This document shows, in pieces, positions 7,605 through 16,979 of a stretch of 64,000 nt of DNA; positions within the stretch are counted from its first letter, which is position 1; every line of letters begins with the position of its first letter. The notes below the pieces were generated by a model, which saw only the letters and a list, made by a program, of their open reading frames with translations, was not told where the DNA came from and did not search any database. The DNA comes from an uncultured Pseudomonadota bacterium. GTDB lineage: Bacteria; Bdellovibrionota_B; Oligoflexia; Oligoflexales; CAIYRB01. The stretch spans positions 1-64,000 of the forward strand of contig CAIYRB010000043.1 of the NCBI GenBank assembly GCA_903928445.1. Direction: 5' to 3'. The position numbers and the translations under genes are program-made.

Positions 7605-8741
7605 TTACGGGCCTTGCTGCACGTTGATCACGGCACCGCCTTTGCCTCCTCCGGTTGGCTTGAGGCTAACCGTGGCGCTATTGTCTTGGCCAGGGTATAC
7701 GCTTATGGTCTCAGAGCTACCGGCGGCCAGGCTTTGCCCGGATGCATCGCTGAGCTTCACGCTTATTTCGATGCTCCCCGCTGGCACGTCGTGGACGATA
7801 GCCGGCGTGCCGGGATGGTAGGGAACCTTGATGGTCTTGGTCCAGGGAGTCTGGCACGGCGGCGGGAAGTAGACTTGCGGTTGTGCAGTGCTGGACAGTA
7901 TCGACGGACTTATCGACGGGGCGTCGGCCGGTTCTGTCAAAGCCGCACAGGCATAACTTTGGGTAGCGGTGACCTCCATCGTGGTCGCCCCCTGGATGGT
8001 CTCTTTGGTGGTGACCACCAGATTTCCGGAGCCAGAGACGGGATAGAGCTTGAACGAGGCAGGATTGTCCTGGTTAGGGAAGATCAGCACGTTCTCGTCG
8101 GCACCTTCTTCCATTACATTACCGCTGGTGTCTTTAATCTTGACGCTCATCGGATGATCACCAGCGGGAATACTGGGCAACGCCACCGGTGACTTCGTCT
8201 GGTAGGCAAAGCTGAAAGTCTGGGTCCATGGTGAGTAGTAGCCCGTTGCCGTACAAAACGCTGGTTGGTAAGTCGATGTGATGCCATTGCTGGTCGTCGT
8301 CACCGGCGTCGTGCCGCTGGCACCAGCTGTCGCGGTGCTCACCCCTGACGCGGCGGCGCCATTTTTACAGCTCTGTTCCAATTCGATGCTCCACCCTCCG
8401 GCAATCATCACCTCCACCGTCTTGGCCCCGGCAATCTCAGGGCTACCCAAATTGAAAGTCAGACCGCCGCGATTTTTGCCATCGGGCTTTGGCCCGTCTT
8501 GCGGTCCAGGGGAGAACGGCGCACACGAGTTGTCGATGAGATCGACGCATCCGCCTGGTCCTTGCGGGACTGGCGCACACGCAGCGTCCGTAACCGCGGC
8601 GCAAGCAGGACCCCGCGGGGTAGCGTCGGCCGAGGCCGCCTTTTTATGGGGGCGCACTGAGCCGCAGGCGAGGAGCGTCACGGCGAGCGCCAGGGTCATA
8701 AGTGTCAGTTTAGTCTCATCGATTTGTTTGATCAGGTTCAT
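7605..8741 (-). CDS. Lipoprotein with two tandem beta-rich domains
   Basis: A 378-residue lipoprotein (lipobox LLAC near residue 26). A Cys/Pro-rich spacer (about 40-90) is followed by two copies of one domain. Each copy has PWT followed by a beta strand, IPAG or VPAG, a KxxDxSG turn, a Pro-Gly/Asn-Gln-Asp-Asn motif (FPNQDN in copy 1, YPGQDN in copy 2) and a final beta strand, at about 168-240 and 292-368. The layout suggests an extracellular binding or structural protein with immunoglobulin-like folds. The family is not recognised. It is separated from the cytochrome-led run by about 0.6 kb containing an ATPase remnant, so it is likely its own transcription unit. Confidence 0.75.
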   Translation of the reverse strand: MNLIKQIDETKLTLMTLALAVTLLACGSVRPHKKAASADATPRGPACAAVTDAACAPVPQGPGGCVDLIDNSCAPFSPGPQDGPKPDGKNRGGLTFNLGSPEIAGAKTVEVMIAGGWSIELEQSCKNGAAASGVSTATAGASGTTPVTTTSNGITSTYQPAFCTATGYYSPWTQTFSFAYQTKSPVALPSIPAGDHPMSVKIKDTSGNVMEEGADENVLIFPNQDNPASFKLYPVSGSGNLVVTTKETIQGATTMEVTATQSYACAALTEPADAPSISPSILSSTAQPQVYFPPPCQTPWTKTIKVPYHPGTPAIVHDVPAGSIEISVKLSDASGQSLAAGSSETISVYPGQDNSATVSLKPTGGGKGGAVINVQQGP

Positions 8742-9068
8742 CGCTTCCTACCTTTCCTTACGGGTTACACGCCCCCAGCGTTGGCTGGTATTGCCCTTAT
8801 CGGAAGTTCTAGGTTCGCCCGGGATGCTGTGGGCCCTAATACCGTATACAAGCGTATTCAGGCATGCCGCTTGTGGCGGATGGCCCTTGTGCCAAGCAGG
8901 ATAGTTTCGAGCACCAAATTGATGCACCCGTTCCTTTCGCAGAAAATGTGTAAATTACGATGAGATAATGTTACAATTATGTGTAAAAGAGACCTAAAAA
9001 ATACTAAAAAATTGTGAATATGCAAAGCAAGTGCCTAATATTACGAATAAAATGATGGGCCACTGTCG
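8742..9068. other. AT-rich intergenic region with direct repeat
   Basis: The second half (about 8940-9068) is far more AT-rich than its surroundings, like the gene that follows. ATGTGTAAA occurs at 8946-8954 and again at 8979-8987, 33 bases apart, with TTACA complements between. This may be the promoter/operator region of the acquired ATPase gene. No ORF is supported. Confidence 0.4.
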
Positions 9069-10364
9069 ATGAAGCGAATTGCTACTGAGTACCTCAAAAT
9101 GTGGAAGGAGCGGGACGACCGAAAGCCTCTTATCATCAGAGGGGCCCGGCAGGTCGGCAAGACCTGGCTCATGAAAGAGTTTGGCAAAGATTTTTATGAG
9201 AGCGCGCTCTACTTCAACTTCGATGAAGAAGATGACTTAAAGTCTATTTTTGAATCAAACAAAAATCCTCACCGCATTATCGAACTACTTGGGCTCATTC
9301 GTGGAACTAAAATTGAAGCAGGCAAGACCCTCATCATCCTTGACGAGATTCAGGAATGTCCGTCGGCGCTGAATGCGCTTAAATATTTTCACGAGAAGGC
9401 CAATGAATATCACGTTATCACCGCTGGAAGTCTGCTGGGGACGCTACTAGCGCAGCCTAAAACTTATCCTGTCGGGCAGGTTAATCTCATTAATATCTAT
9501 CCATTAGCATTTGATGAATTCCTAATGGCAGTGGACCCCATCCTGTTCAAATTCTATTTAGAGATTGACTCGCCGCAGAACATTGAAGAGATCTTTCACA
9601 ATAAACTCCTTGAAGTCTATAACCTGTATATGATTGTGGGTGGAATGCCGGAATGTGTGAGATCGTGGATCGAAAAAAGGGATGCAAAAAAAATCCTCGA
9701 ACTGCAGCGCGAACTCATCACTATCTATGAAAATGATTTTGCAAAACACAGCGGCAAAGTTAATAGCGCCAGAATTCTTATGGTCTTCCGAAGCATCGTT
9801 TCGCAGCTTGCCAAAGAGAATCGTAAATTTATCTATGGCTGCGTCAAAGAAGGTGCTCGCGCGAGAGAGTTTGAAGAAGCCGTTGAATGGCTTGTTTCTG
9901 CGGGAATGCTGACACGGGTCTATGCCGTATCAAAACCGGAACATCCACTGCCTGCATTCGATCGACTTAATAGCTTCAAGCTATATTTGTTTGATACGGG
10001 TCTACTTAAGTGTATGGCTGGCATCGATAACGAAGCTATTCTTCTCAAGTCAAAATATCAATTCAAAGGGGCATTAACTGAAAACTTTGTGCTGCAGCAG
10101 ATTCGTGACCTAAGTCCTGTGGAGCCTCGCTTTTATGCAGACGGCTCCAGCGAAGAGATTGACTTTGTGCTCCAACGCGGCATGGAGATCATTCCTATTG
10201 AGGTCAAAAGCGATAAAAATAATAGATCATCAAGCTTCAAAAAATTTATTGCTAAATACAAACCGAAAACAGCTATTAGATACTCCAAAATGAATGCAGC
10301 AAAGGATGGTGAAATTACCAACCTACCTCTATACCTTGCTCACAAAACGCTGGAGATCATTTAA
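9069..10364 (+). CDS. AAA-type ATP-binding protein with DUF4143
   Basis: A 431-residue ATPase of the AAA_14-DUF4143 family, full length. The Walker A region is IIRGARQVGKTWL near residue 22-34 and Walker B is TLIILDEIQECPS near 88-100. A sensor-like segment VITAGSLLG follows, then the DUF4143 region with LYLFDTGLL and the C-terminal nuclease-like module with EIDFVLQRG and IPIEVKSDK near 360-385. That module has the Asp/Glu...Glu-x-Lys layout of PD-(D/E)XK-like folds. Family members are abundant in accessory DNA; their function is not established. Base composition and codon choice are clearly more AT-rich than in neighbours, which supports horizontal transfer. It stands alone, with no partner gene. 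Confidence 0.88.
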   Translation: MKRIATEYLKMWKERDDRKPLIIRGARQVGKTWLMKEFGKDFYESALYFNFDEEDDLKSIFESNKNPHRIIELLGLIRGTKIEAGKTLIILDEIQECPSALNALKYFHEKANEYHVITAGSLLGTLLAQPKTYPVGQVNLINIYPLAFDEFLMAVDPILFKFYLEIDSPQNIEEIFHNKLLEVYNLYMIVGGMPECVRSWIEKRDAKKILELQRELITIYENDFAKHSGKVNSARILMVFRSIVSQLAKENRKFIYGCVKEGARAREFEEAVEWLVSAGMLTRVYAVSKPEHPLPAFDRLNSFKLYLFDTGLLKCMAGIDNEAILLKSKYQFKGALTENFVLQQIRDLSPVEPRFYADGSSEEIDFVLQRGMEIIPIEVKSDKNNRSSSFKKFIAKYKPKTAIRYSKMNAAKDGEITNLPLYLAHKTLEII

Positions 10365-10662
10365 AAAGCGAGGACATGGCCGAGCGTATCCGTGGCCAGC
10401 TACACAGCCGCCGCGACCTACCACTATCCAGCGACTTTGCCTGAGCCAGCATTGAGGGCTTGCCGCCGTGACGATTGCTGAAGTGCTCGGCCACTGATGC
10501 AAAGACATGTAACCCATGTCTCGGGACTTTTCTGCAACCTAGGTTGCGATCACACCAAGCAGCGTCCTAGAACATTTGCTGCGAAGAATAAAACATCCGT
10601 GATCATGTAGCATTGCCTTTTCGAGCATTCCCAGCCATCATTGCCCGCGGGAGGGGACCTTC
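10365..10662. other. Intergenic region, possible debris
   Basis: No gene is supported. A short plus-strand frame after 10370 (EDMAERIRGQLHSRRDLP, then stop at about 10441) may be the tail of a lost gene. The binding site for the DUF3142 gene (GGGAGGGG) is at the right edge. Confidence 0.35.
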
Positions 10663-11736
10663 ATGGCACGTAGAAGCCTCGTTGGCATCGCCTTGCTTGG
10701 CGCGACCATCGCCGCCGCGATGATGTTCGGTCGTGGTCGGCATGGACCACCGCCGCGCGGTGCGTTTTATTATTGGCAAACGACGTGGACACCAGCGGCC
10801 GCCGCCAACACCTGGCATGGAGCCGGATTCGACCGTCTCTATCTGCGCTTTTTCGATGTCGCCCCCGCGTCGAGTGAAAACAGCCAGCGCCAGCGGGTGC
10901 CGGCCATACCGGTCGCACCGCTGGAGCTCTCAGCGCCGCTGCCGCAGGGCGTGACCATCACACCCGTGGTGTTCATCCAGAACGACGTGCTGCGAGGTGG
11001 CATCGATACCAGCGCGCTAGCGGCGCAGATCCTGGGCAAGATCGCCGAGGTAGCGACGCAGGCTCAGGTAGCCGTTGATGAGGTGCAGCTCGACTGCGAC
11101 TGGTCGGACGCGACGCGCGGCGGCTATTTCGCGCTGCTGCGCGCCATCAAGGCGCAAGCGCCGGCGCGCCTGCAACGCAAGGCCGTGGTCTTGTCGGCCA
11201 CCATCCGCCTGCACCAAGTGAAATATCTGCAAAGGACTGGCGTACCGCCGGTCGATCGCGGCATGTTAATGTACTATAATATGGGCAAGATCGCCGCACG
11301 CAGCTCTCGCCTGTCAATTTACAATCAAGAAGATGCCGATAAATACGCGTCATGGATCGACCGCTACCCGTTGCCGCTCGACCTTGCGCTACCGGTGTTT
11401 TCTTGGGCCATCCAGGAACGTGGAGACGCCGTGGTCGCGCTGCTTGAAAGCGTCGCTGAGACCGAGCTCGCCGACTCCAACTTATTCGCGCGCACCACCG
11501 CCACAACCTATCTTGTCACCCGCAGCGGCCTCTTTCACGGCCGCTATTTCTACCAGGGCGACCGCGTCCGATTCGAGACGGTGACCCCGGAGCTGACACG
11601 CCTCGCCGCGCGCTCTGCCGCCGCGCATCAACCACGCCACGCGCCGTTCCAAACCATCGCTTTTTTTGACCTTAACGCGAGGACAATGGCACGCTATGAA
11701 CCGAGTTTTTTCCCCAAAGCGTTGGCTGTCTTTTAG
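10663..11736 (+). CDS. DUF3142 domain protein, membrane anchored
   Basis: A 357-residue protein with an N-terminal signal or anchor (about 5-22) and a DUF3142 domain. Family hallmarks are FYYWQTTW at the start, LYLRFFDV, VFIQND, the acidic VDEVQLDCDWSDATR segment near 145, SATIRLHQVK near 185, and LMYYN near 207. The domain is thought to adopt a TIM-barrel glycosidase-like fold, with the acidic pair as a candidate active site; no activity has been established as far as I know. GGGAGGGG precedes the ATG. The gene overlaps the next by about 40 bases, so the two products are probably made together. Confidence 0.8.
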   Translation: MARRSLVGIALLGATIAAAMMFGRGRHGPPPRGAFYYWQTTWTPAAAANTWHGAGFDRLYLRFFDVAPASSENSQRQRVPAIPVAPLELSAPLPQGVTITPVVFIQNDVLRGGIDTSALAAQILGKIAEVATQAQVAVDEVQLDCDWSDATRGGYFALLRAIKAQAPARLQRKAVVLSATIRLHQVKYLQRTGVPPVDRGMLMYYNMGKIAARSSRLSIYNQEDADKYASWIDRYPLPLDLALPVFSWAIQERGDAVVALLESVAETELADSNLFARTTATTYLVTRSGLFHGRYFYQGDRVRFETVTPELTRLAARSAAAHQPRHAPFQTIAFFDLNARTMARYEPSFFPKALAVF

Positions 11737-13978
11737 GTTCGCCCTCGGCTTAGCCGTCGCTCTGACGGACGCGCCGTTTGCCGTCGGCTGCGGTTGGAGT
11801 GGCTATGATTGCAGCACTTGTGACTCGTTTTTCGCACCGGAGGTCATAGGCGAGCCCGGTGTCGCGCCGTTCTTTAAGACCTCTCATGCTTTTTACCTCA
11901 CCGACGACCAAGAGGCGTCCGTGCTGGACGACGCCAACGTAAAGGAATGGGTGACCTACCTTGGCACCGTCAGCGCCGCCAGCGTCCGGTCGTTGATTTA
12001 TAAGACCAGCTTGGCGGATGTTGATTTTCTCATCTTCAGCTTGCAAGGCAAACGGCCTGGCAAAGGTAGCGACCTGGCTCGAACGCTAGTCTCCGAGCTG
12101 CAAGGGTCCGCGGGCGCAAAAATGGTCAAGGCGCTTTATTATCTCGGCTACGCCAAGCGAGTCGAGCCGCTGGCGATTAAAGCCAGGGTCGAGGCAGGTT
12201 GGGGTAGGTGGCCCGCCGAAGGCGCGGCAAAGGCCGATGTGCCAGTGGCGGACATAACCAAGCTCTTGGCTGCCGGCGATAAACAAGCCAACGCGCTCAG
12301 CGATGAATTCCTGACGCAGCGTTACCGCTTACAAAGTCTGCGCCTGCTGTTCTACGCCAGGGACTTTGTCCAAGCGCGCGAGTACTTCGACAAATACAAG
12401 GAGAGCGTGAAGGGCGAGGGCTATGCGCACTATCGCTTTCTCGCCTTCGGCGCCGGCGCGCTCGCCCGAACCAAGCAGGTTGCCGCCGCCAATGCTCTCT
12501 ATTCCCAGATATTCGCTAGCTACGTGCCACTTAAGAAGAGCGCCTACCTCTCGTTTCGTCCGCAGGAAGAGTCCGACTGGACCCAAACCCTGGCGCTGGC
12601 GCGCACACCGCGCGAAAAGGCACAGCTGTGGCAGTTGTTCGGCCTGTATCACGACGGGCCGCGAGCGATCAAAGAAATCTATGCGATCGACCCAAAATCC
12701 GAGCTATTGCCGCTGTTGCTGGTCCGCGCCGTCAACGCGGCCGAGGGGCCGCTCAGCAAAGAGGCTCCAGGTCGTGCCGACGCGACAATCGGGCTGCTCC
12801 GTAAGATCGCTGACGAGGGCCAAGCGATTAAACCAGAGATCTGGTGGCTTGCAGTCGGGCACCTTTATGCCTTAAGCGGCGATGCGCAGACGGCGGCTAC
12901 TTACCTCGACAAAGTCGAGCATGCGCAGAGCAAGGACGTCCAGGTGCAGCAGCAGCTGGCGCTTAGTCGCGTGGTCCAACGCACCCTCGCTTTGCCGAAA
13001 GCGGGTGGTTTCCCTTCGCCGCTGGCGGGTGACCACGTCAGGACGGTGGCCGCTGACTTCAATTGGCTGTTTGCCAAGGGCGGCGATTTCAGTCCTTGGA
13101 TGGACGGCGAGGCGCCGTCCATCGACGGCAACCGTGCCGGCCACTTTTTCTACTGGTTTCGCCACTATTTAGCCCAAGGATACGCGCGTAGCGGTGACTA
13201 CATGCGCGCCCTGATCCTCGAACCCCGAAGTAGCGATCCGTACTACCAGGATAATGCCAACGTCGAAAAGTTGCAGGCGATGCTCGCAAACGCACCTAAA
13301 GACGCCTTTGATGCCTTTTTAACCAAGCTAAAACGTCCCTCCGAAGCGGAATTGAACGAAATGAAAGCGATCAACCTCATGTACTCGGGGAAGTTCGCCG
13401 AGGCGGCAAAACTATTCCCGGCGGGTAGTACGCTGCGTGGCGATCCCTTTGCAAGTCATGTCGTCGATTGCCATGATTGCGATCATGCTGTGAAGCATGC
13501 GAAGCCGTTCACCAAGGTCGCCTTTGCACAGCGCATGGCCGAGCTAAAAGTACAGGCAGCGGAGCCTAAACAAGGCAGCGCGCAGGCCGCCTACGATTTG
13601 GCGACCGGCTATTACAACATGAGTCACTTCGGCAACGCGCGCGCCCTTTATGCGACGACTCTCGATACCTTCCCTACCTTTCTACCGCGCCAAATGGACA
13701 CCAAACAAGCATTGAAATTCTATGAACAATCGGCCGAGACGGCGAAGGACCGCGAGCTCCAGGCGAAGGCCCACTTTATGGCAGCCAAAGCTGAACGCGA
13801 CGGGATTTACGTCAGCAGACAGACGAAGGATGCCCTTACTTATGACGGGCTCTACACGGACAGTACCTATGTCGTCGGCAAGCACTTCAAACTGCTGGCC
13901 GACAACTACACCGACACCCAGTATTACAAAGAGGCGATCGCCGAATGCGGCTTCTTCAAGCGCTTCACCGGCAAATGA
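11696..13978 (+). CDS. Large exported helical-repeat protein, partner of DUF3142
   Basis: A 760-residue protein whose N-terminal signal ends at a lipobox-like AVGC near residue 32. The rest is mostly alpha-helical with TPR-like pairs (for example ALYYLGYAKR, ARDFVQAREYFDKY, LYALSGDAQTAATYLDKV, YYNMSHFGNARALY). A Cys/His cluster, VVDCHDCDHAV, lies near residue 595. ATG 11696 is preferred because GAGGAC lies upstream; an in-frame TTG at 11666 is the alternative. It overlaps the DUF3142 gene in another frame, and the pair looks like an operon of two envelope proteins. No characterised homologue is recognised. A scaffold or sensor role is a guess. Confidence 0.75.
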   Translation: MNRVFSPKRWLSFRFALGLAVALTDAPFAVGCGWSGYDCSTCDSFFAPEVIGEPGVAPFFKTSHAFYLTDDQEASVLDDANVKEWVTYLGTVSAASVRSLIYKTSLADVDFLIFSLQGKRPGKGSDLARTLVSELQGSAGAKMVKALYYLGYAKRVEPLAIKARVEAGWGRWPAEGAAKADVPVADITKLLAAGDKQANALSDEFLTQRYRLQSLRLLFYARDFVQAREYFDKYKESVKGEGYAHYRFLAFGAGALARTKQVAAANALYSQIFASYVPLKKSAYLSFRPQEESDWTQTLALARTPREKAQLWQLFGLYHDGPRAIKEIYAIDPKSELLPLLLVRAVNAAEGPLSKEAPGRADATIGLLRKIADEGQAIKPEIWWLAVGHLYALSGDAQTAATYLDKVEHAQSKDVQVQQQLALSRVVQRTLALPKAGGFPSPLAGDHVRTVAADFNWLFAKGGDFSPWMDGEAPSIDGNRAGHFFYWFRHYLAQGYARSGDYMRALILEPRSSDPYYQDNANVEKLQAMLANAPKDAFDAFLTKLKRPSEAELNEMKAINLMYSGKFAEAAKLFPAGSTLRGDPFASHVVDCHDCDHAVKHAKPFTKVAFAQRMAELKVQAAEPKQGSAQAAYDLATGYYNMSHFGNARALYATTLDTFPTFLPRQMDTKQALKFYEQSAETAKDRELQAKAHFMAAKAERDGIYVSRQTKDALTYDGLYTDSTYVVGKHFKLLADNYTDTQYYKEAIAECGFFKRFTGK

Positions 13979-14412
13979 TGTGACGACCCGATGCGGGTAT
14001 TCGCCGTCGCTCGTCAGCGTCTTGAGGTACAGGTCTCGCGGCACTGATTGAGCCTGCTTGGGCATTTTAGGCTTGGCCAAGCTCGGCTTCCAGGGCTTCA
14101 GCCTTGGCTGCAAGGGTCTTAGCCCCGGCGTTTTTGCCGTTGCAACAAAAATCACAAAGAATTTTCTGCAATATGGGCACTTAAGGCGATGGCCTACGGC
14201 GCTTGGACAGGAATGCATGGGGCTAGGCTCTAAAGGGCAACACCAGCCGACCGATGACCATTCAAAGGCCAGGTGGGTGTTTGTACGCCCTGCCTTATCG
14301 GTAGTAATGCCGCTGGCCTTACCTTCTCTCTCGTAAAAAGTGCGGAAATTAGCAATCCATCTGCAATTTCAGATTATCGTCTACACAACTGCAGGGTAAG
14401 CGGAGGAAAAAC
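13979..14412. other. Intergenic region with possible minus-strand remnant
   Basis: On the minus strand, 14067-14220 contains a short broken reading: LKCPYCRKFF in one frame and, after a shift, AKTLAAKAEALEAELGQA ending at TAA (14067-14069). It resembles a decayed small zinc-ribbon protein, but the match is weak. No intact gene is seen in this stretch. GGAGG before 14413 is the binding site of the next gene. Confidence 0.3.
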
Positions 14413-15396
14413 ATGAGTCGGTGGCGTATGATTTTACCGCCTTTCTTAGCGTTGGGTCTTAATGTCATGATCGTCGGCTGCAAAGCCATTAATTCAGTCC
14501 AAGAGGGGCCACAGAGTGACCTTGCCGGCGCTCAGGTGCCGCCAGAAGAGGACTTCGCTCGTCAGGGACAAATCAACGACGCCTGGCTGAAAAAGGTACT
14601 TTATAGCTCAGTCGATGAATGGCCTAAACATGCGAGTGAAGGTTGTGAGCTGGCGACACTCATCTTTGAGTTGCCGTCCATGGCAAGATATGTCGGTCAT
14701 GCTGCGATTGCAGTTGGCGATGATTTTTACGACTTTGGACCAAAGGGTGGATATCAGACCTTTACGATTGATCTGGGGTGGGACTGGGCTAAGATTAAGA
14801 CGCCAATTCGTTATGCTAAGGGAGCTGGGTGGTGGAAGGATGTTGACCGTGTCACGCGTAAAGGCGAACGGTATTGGGCTGATGATATCAAAAGCTCAGA
14901 TCAAGTCACTTTTGACAAGGTGGCTACGAATCTTGAGAAGCTTGCTTCAAATCAGACAGTGATCTACGTACCCATTGAGCTTAAGCCAGAGCATGGCCGA
15001 GCCATCCGCGAGTATTGGCGAGACCTCTATAGTAAAATGCCGGAGTATCGAATCCCTGGCCTTCACTGCACCTCTTCTGTGATTAAGTCATTTGAATCTG
15101 GTGATCCTGATACGGCGTCATCATATAGAAAGGTTCTGGGGCAAAATGTCTGGGGCCCGGAGTTAACATCTCCCGCTTCATTTGCACATAAGGTGCTCGA
15201 CCAAAGCGGGACGTCAAGTTGGAATCGACTCCTAAAGTATCAGCATCGATGTGGTCCTAATTTGGGCAAGCCGGTTAAGGCAATCCTGGCACAAACTGGC
15301 TTTGATCTTCAGATATACCGCGACGAGCCTAACCTCGCCCGAAAAAATCGTGTGCTCGAATGGCTCAAAGGACTGCGCCCTGAAAAGGTACGGTAA
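14413..15396 (+). CDS. Lipoprotein, possible permuted papain-like fold
   Basis: A 327-residue lipoprotein (lipobox VIVGC near residue 23) with a GGAGG binding site. The central part has MARYVGHAAIAVGDDFYDFGP near 95-115 and, about 120 residues later, PGLHCTSSVIKSF. A Gly-His strand early followed by a Cys-Ser/Thr-Ser helix late is the order seen in circularly permuted NlpC/P60 and related papain-like proteins, where His and Cys form the active site. If so, the likely substrate would be peptidoglycan peptides or lipids. This is inference from motif order; overall similarity to a named family is not recognised. It stands alone between debris and the collagen-like gene. Confidence 0.65.
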   Translation: MSRWRMILPPFLALGLNVMIVGCKAINSVQEGPQSDLAGAQVPPEEDFARQGQINDAWLKKVLYSSVDEWPKHASEGCELATLIFELPSMARYVGHAAIAVGDDFYDFGPKGGYQTFTIDLGWDWAKIKTPIRYAKGAGWWKDVDRVTRKGERYWADDIKSSDQVTFDKVATNLEKLASNQTVIYVPIELKPEHGRAIREYWRDLYSKMPEYRIPGLHCTSSVIKSFESGDPDTASSYRKVLGQNVWGPELTSPASFAHKVLDQSGTSSWNRLLKYQHRCGPNLGKPVKAILAQTGFDLQIYRDEPNLARKNRVLEWLKGLRPEKVR

Positions 15397-15648
15397 AGGC
15401 GAGAGGGCAAACCAACTGATTTTTATGATTTTTTGTTGTTTGTTCTAACTGGCTAAAATGCTTGGTGGCACAGAGAATGTCTGTTTAGACATTAGTCAGA
15501 TGTTCCTATGCGACCAGACCTTGAGCAGCGGTCGGCGCAAATTGAACAAACATTTTGCGTCGACTTGGTTGATAATTATGCGGCGCAAACTTTGCATTAG
15601 ATAATTACCTTTCGATATGCCCGACGTAACTTTTTTATGGAGACTAAT
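15397..15648. other. Upstream region of collagen-like gene
   Basis: About 250 bases, relatively AT-rich, without a gene. GGAG lies 7 bases before ATG 15649. No clear terminator or promoter could be assigned. Confidence 0.3.
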
Positions 15649-16938
15649 ATGCGGTATGGGTACCTTTTGGTGACGGCGTTTACCGCGCTGCTGAGTAGTA
15701 ATGCAGCGTACGCAGCAGCGCCGGTTTTGACGGCGCCAAGTTGTGCGGAGGTATGCACGCCTTTTAGAAAAGGCGATGTGTGCTTTGACGGGACAAACAT
15801 GCAGGTCTGTACCGCCTCTGGTTATCAGATTATCAATCGGGCGCTTTTTGTCGGACCAGCCGGCCCGACGGGCCCGGCCGGGTCCATCGGGCCTGTTGGT
15901 CCGCAAGGCGTCAAAGGCAACACCGGGGCAACAGGTGCCACCGGCGCCGTGGGTGCTACCGGCGCCGTGGGTGCTACCGGCGCCGTGGGTGCCACCGGTG
16001 CCACGGGCGCCATCGGTCCAGCTGGGCCCCAGGGTATTAAAGGCGTTACCGGGGTAGCGGGCGCCACGGGCCCCGTCGGCCCAGCAGGCCCACAAGGTGT
16101 CAAGGGCGATGCAGGGGTGGCTGGTCCAGTTGGCCCCCAAGGTGTCGCCGGTCCTGTCGGTGCTACTGGCCCTGTCGGAGCCGTAGGCCCTATAGGTGCT
16201 GTCGGTCCGACGGGAGCAAACGGCGCCGTCGGTGCCACTGGGCCGCAGGGGCCCATCGGCCCGCAGGGTGTCGGCTGCACGGTTGGGGCGGGCTATTTTA
16301 ACTCTGCAGTTGGTGTCTATGGCTATGATCTACGCTGCGGCACCAATACCGTCTTTGTCGCTGACGGCGCCCAAGGTCCCCAAGGAATCGCCGGCAATAC
16401 TGGCCCCGCCGGTCCGGCTGGCATGACCGGTGCCACTGGCCCTGTCGGTCCCGCTGGTCCTGCCGGAGCCCAAGGTCCGCAAGGAATACAGGGCCCGCAG
16501 GGCATCAGCGGCGCCGTCGGTCCAGCGGCGCTGTTGCGGGCGCGCAGTCTCATTACGCGCGCTTCTGCTCAGTCCGTCGCTACCGCCGCGAGCGGTTGGA
16601 CGCAGGTCGCCCAAGTCGTTTTCACCAAGCAATTCTCGGATCCAGGCGCCGAAATGGTCGTCGAGTATTCGGAGACCTTGAGCCGTATAAACGCCCGCTT
16701 TCAGCTGACCGTCAATGGCACGGCGATTACACCGATTAAACGCGTCGAGGGGCACTTTGCGCCGGCGTATTTCACCGTCAAGTGGTTAGTCCCGAGTACG
16801 CTCACCGGTACGGTTACGATTACTGTGATGGCGAACGCCGACCAACTGTCTTATGTCGATCAAAATGTTACTCCGGCTGGTGAATTTTCCACTACCAGTG
16901 GCGAGCTAGACATCTACGAAATTCAAAATGGACCCTGA
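15649..16938 (+). CDS. Secreted collagen-like (Gly-X-Y) protein
   Basis: A 429-residue secreted protein. The signal peptide ends at AAYAAAP near residue 24. A short Cys-containing head ([19 protein letters not shown]) matches a motif often found before bacterial collagen repeats. Gly-X-Y triplets run from about 70 to 207. A non-collagenous insert with [12 protein letters not shown] and YGYDLRCG follows, then a second triplet run (about 242-290), and a 135-residue C-terminal beta-rich domain of a jelly-roll type. Such proteins form surface fibres or spikes. ATG 15649 is used because GGAG precedes it. The gene leads a same-strand run with the three tail-collar genes 41 bases downstream, which suggests a shared surface structure. 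Confidence 0.88.
   Translation: MRYGYLLVTAFTALLSSNAAYAAAPVLTAPSCAEVCTPFRKGDVCFDGTNMQVCTASGYQIINRALFVGPAGPTGPAGSIGPVGPQGVKGNTGATGATGAVGATGAVGATGAVGATGATGAIGPAGPQGIKGVTGVAGATGPVGPAGPQGVKGDAGVAGPVGPQGVAGPVGATGPVGAVGPIGAVGPTGANGAVGATGPQGPIGPQGVGCTVGAGYFNSAVGVYGYDLRCGTNTVFVADGAQGPQGIAGNTGPAGPAGMTGATGPVGPAGPAGAQGPQGIQGPQGISGAVGPAALLRARSLITRASAQSVATAASGWTQVAQVVFTKQFSDPGAEMVVEYSETLSRINARFQLTVNGTAITPIKRVEGHFAPAYFTVKWLVPSTLTGTVTITVMANADQLSYVDQNVTPAGEFSTTSGELDIYEIQNGP
15943..15996. repeat. 18-bp tandem repeat (3 copies)
   Basis: The unit GGCGCCGTGGGTGCTACC occurs three times, the last with one change, within the Gly-X-Y coding region. Slippage here would change the collagen length in steps of two triplets. 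Confidence 0.9.
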
Positions 16939-16979
16939 TCTTTTTGGACCCTAATCTTTGCTTGCTTTGGAGTTAAACC

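Noticed and set aside
10440-10520. Plus-strand GLAAVTIAEVLGH reading, like the LGH box of tyrosine recombinases
   Set aside because: Only 13 codons between stops, with no following catalytic Tyr or upstream Arg motif; too short to claim an integrase remnant.
13682-14218. 178-codon minus-strand frame
   Set aside because: Most of it is antisense to the end of the large repeat-protein gene; only the 14067-14220 part may be real debris, and it is broken.
15825-16755. Long open frames on the minus strand across the collagen-like gene
   Set aside because: They are the complement of Gly-X-Y codons; their Pro/Ala/Gly monotony and lack of binding sites show they are shadows.
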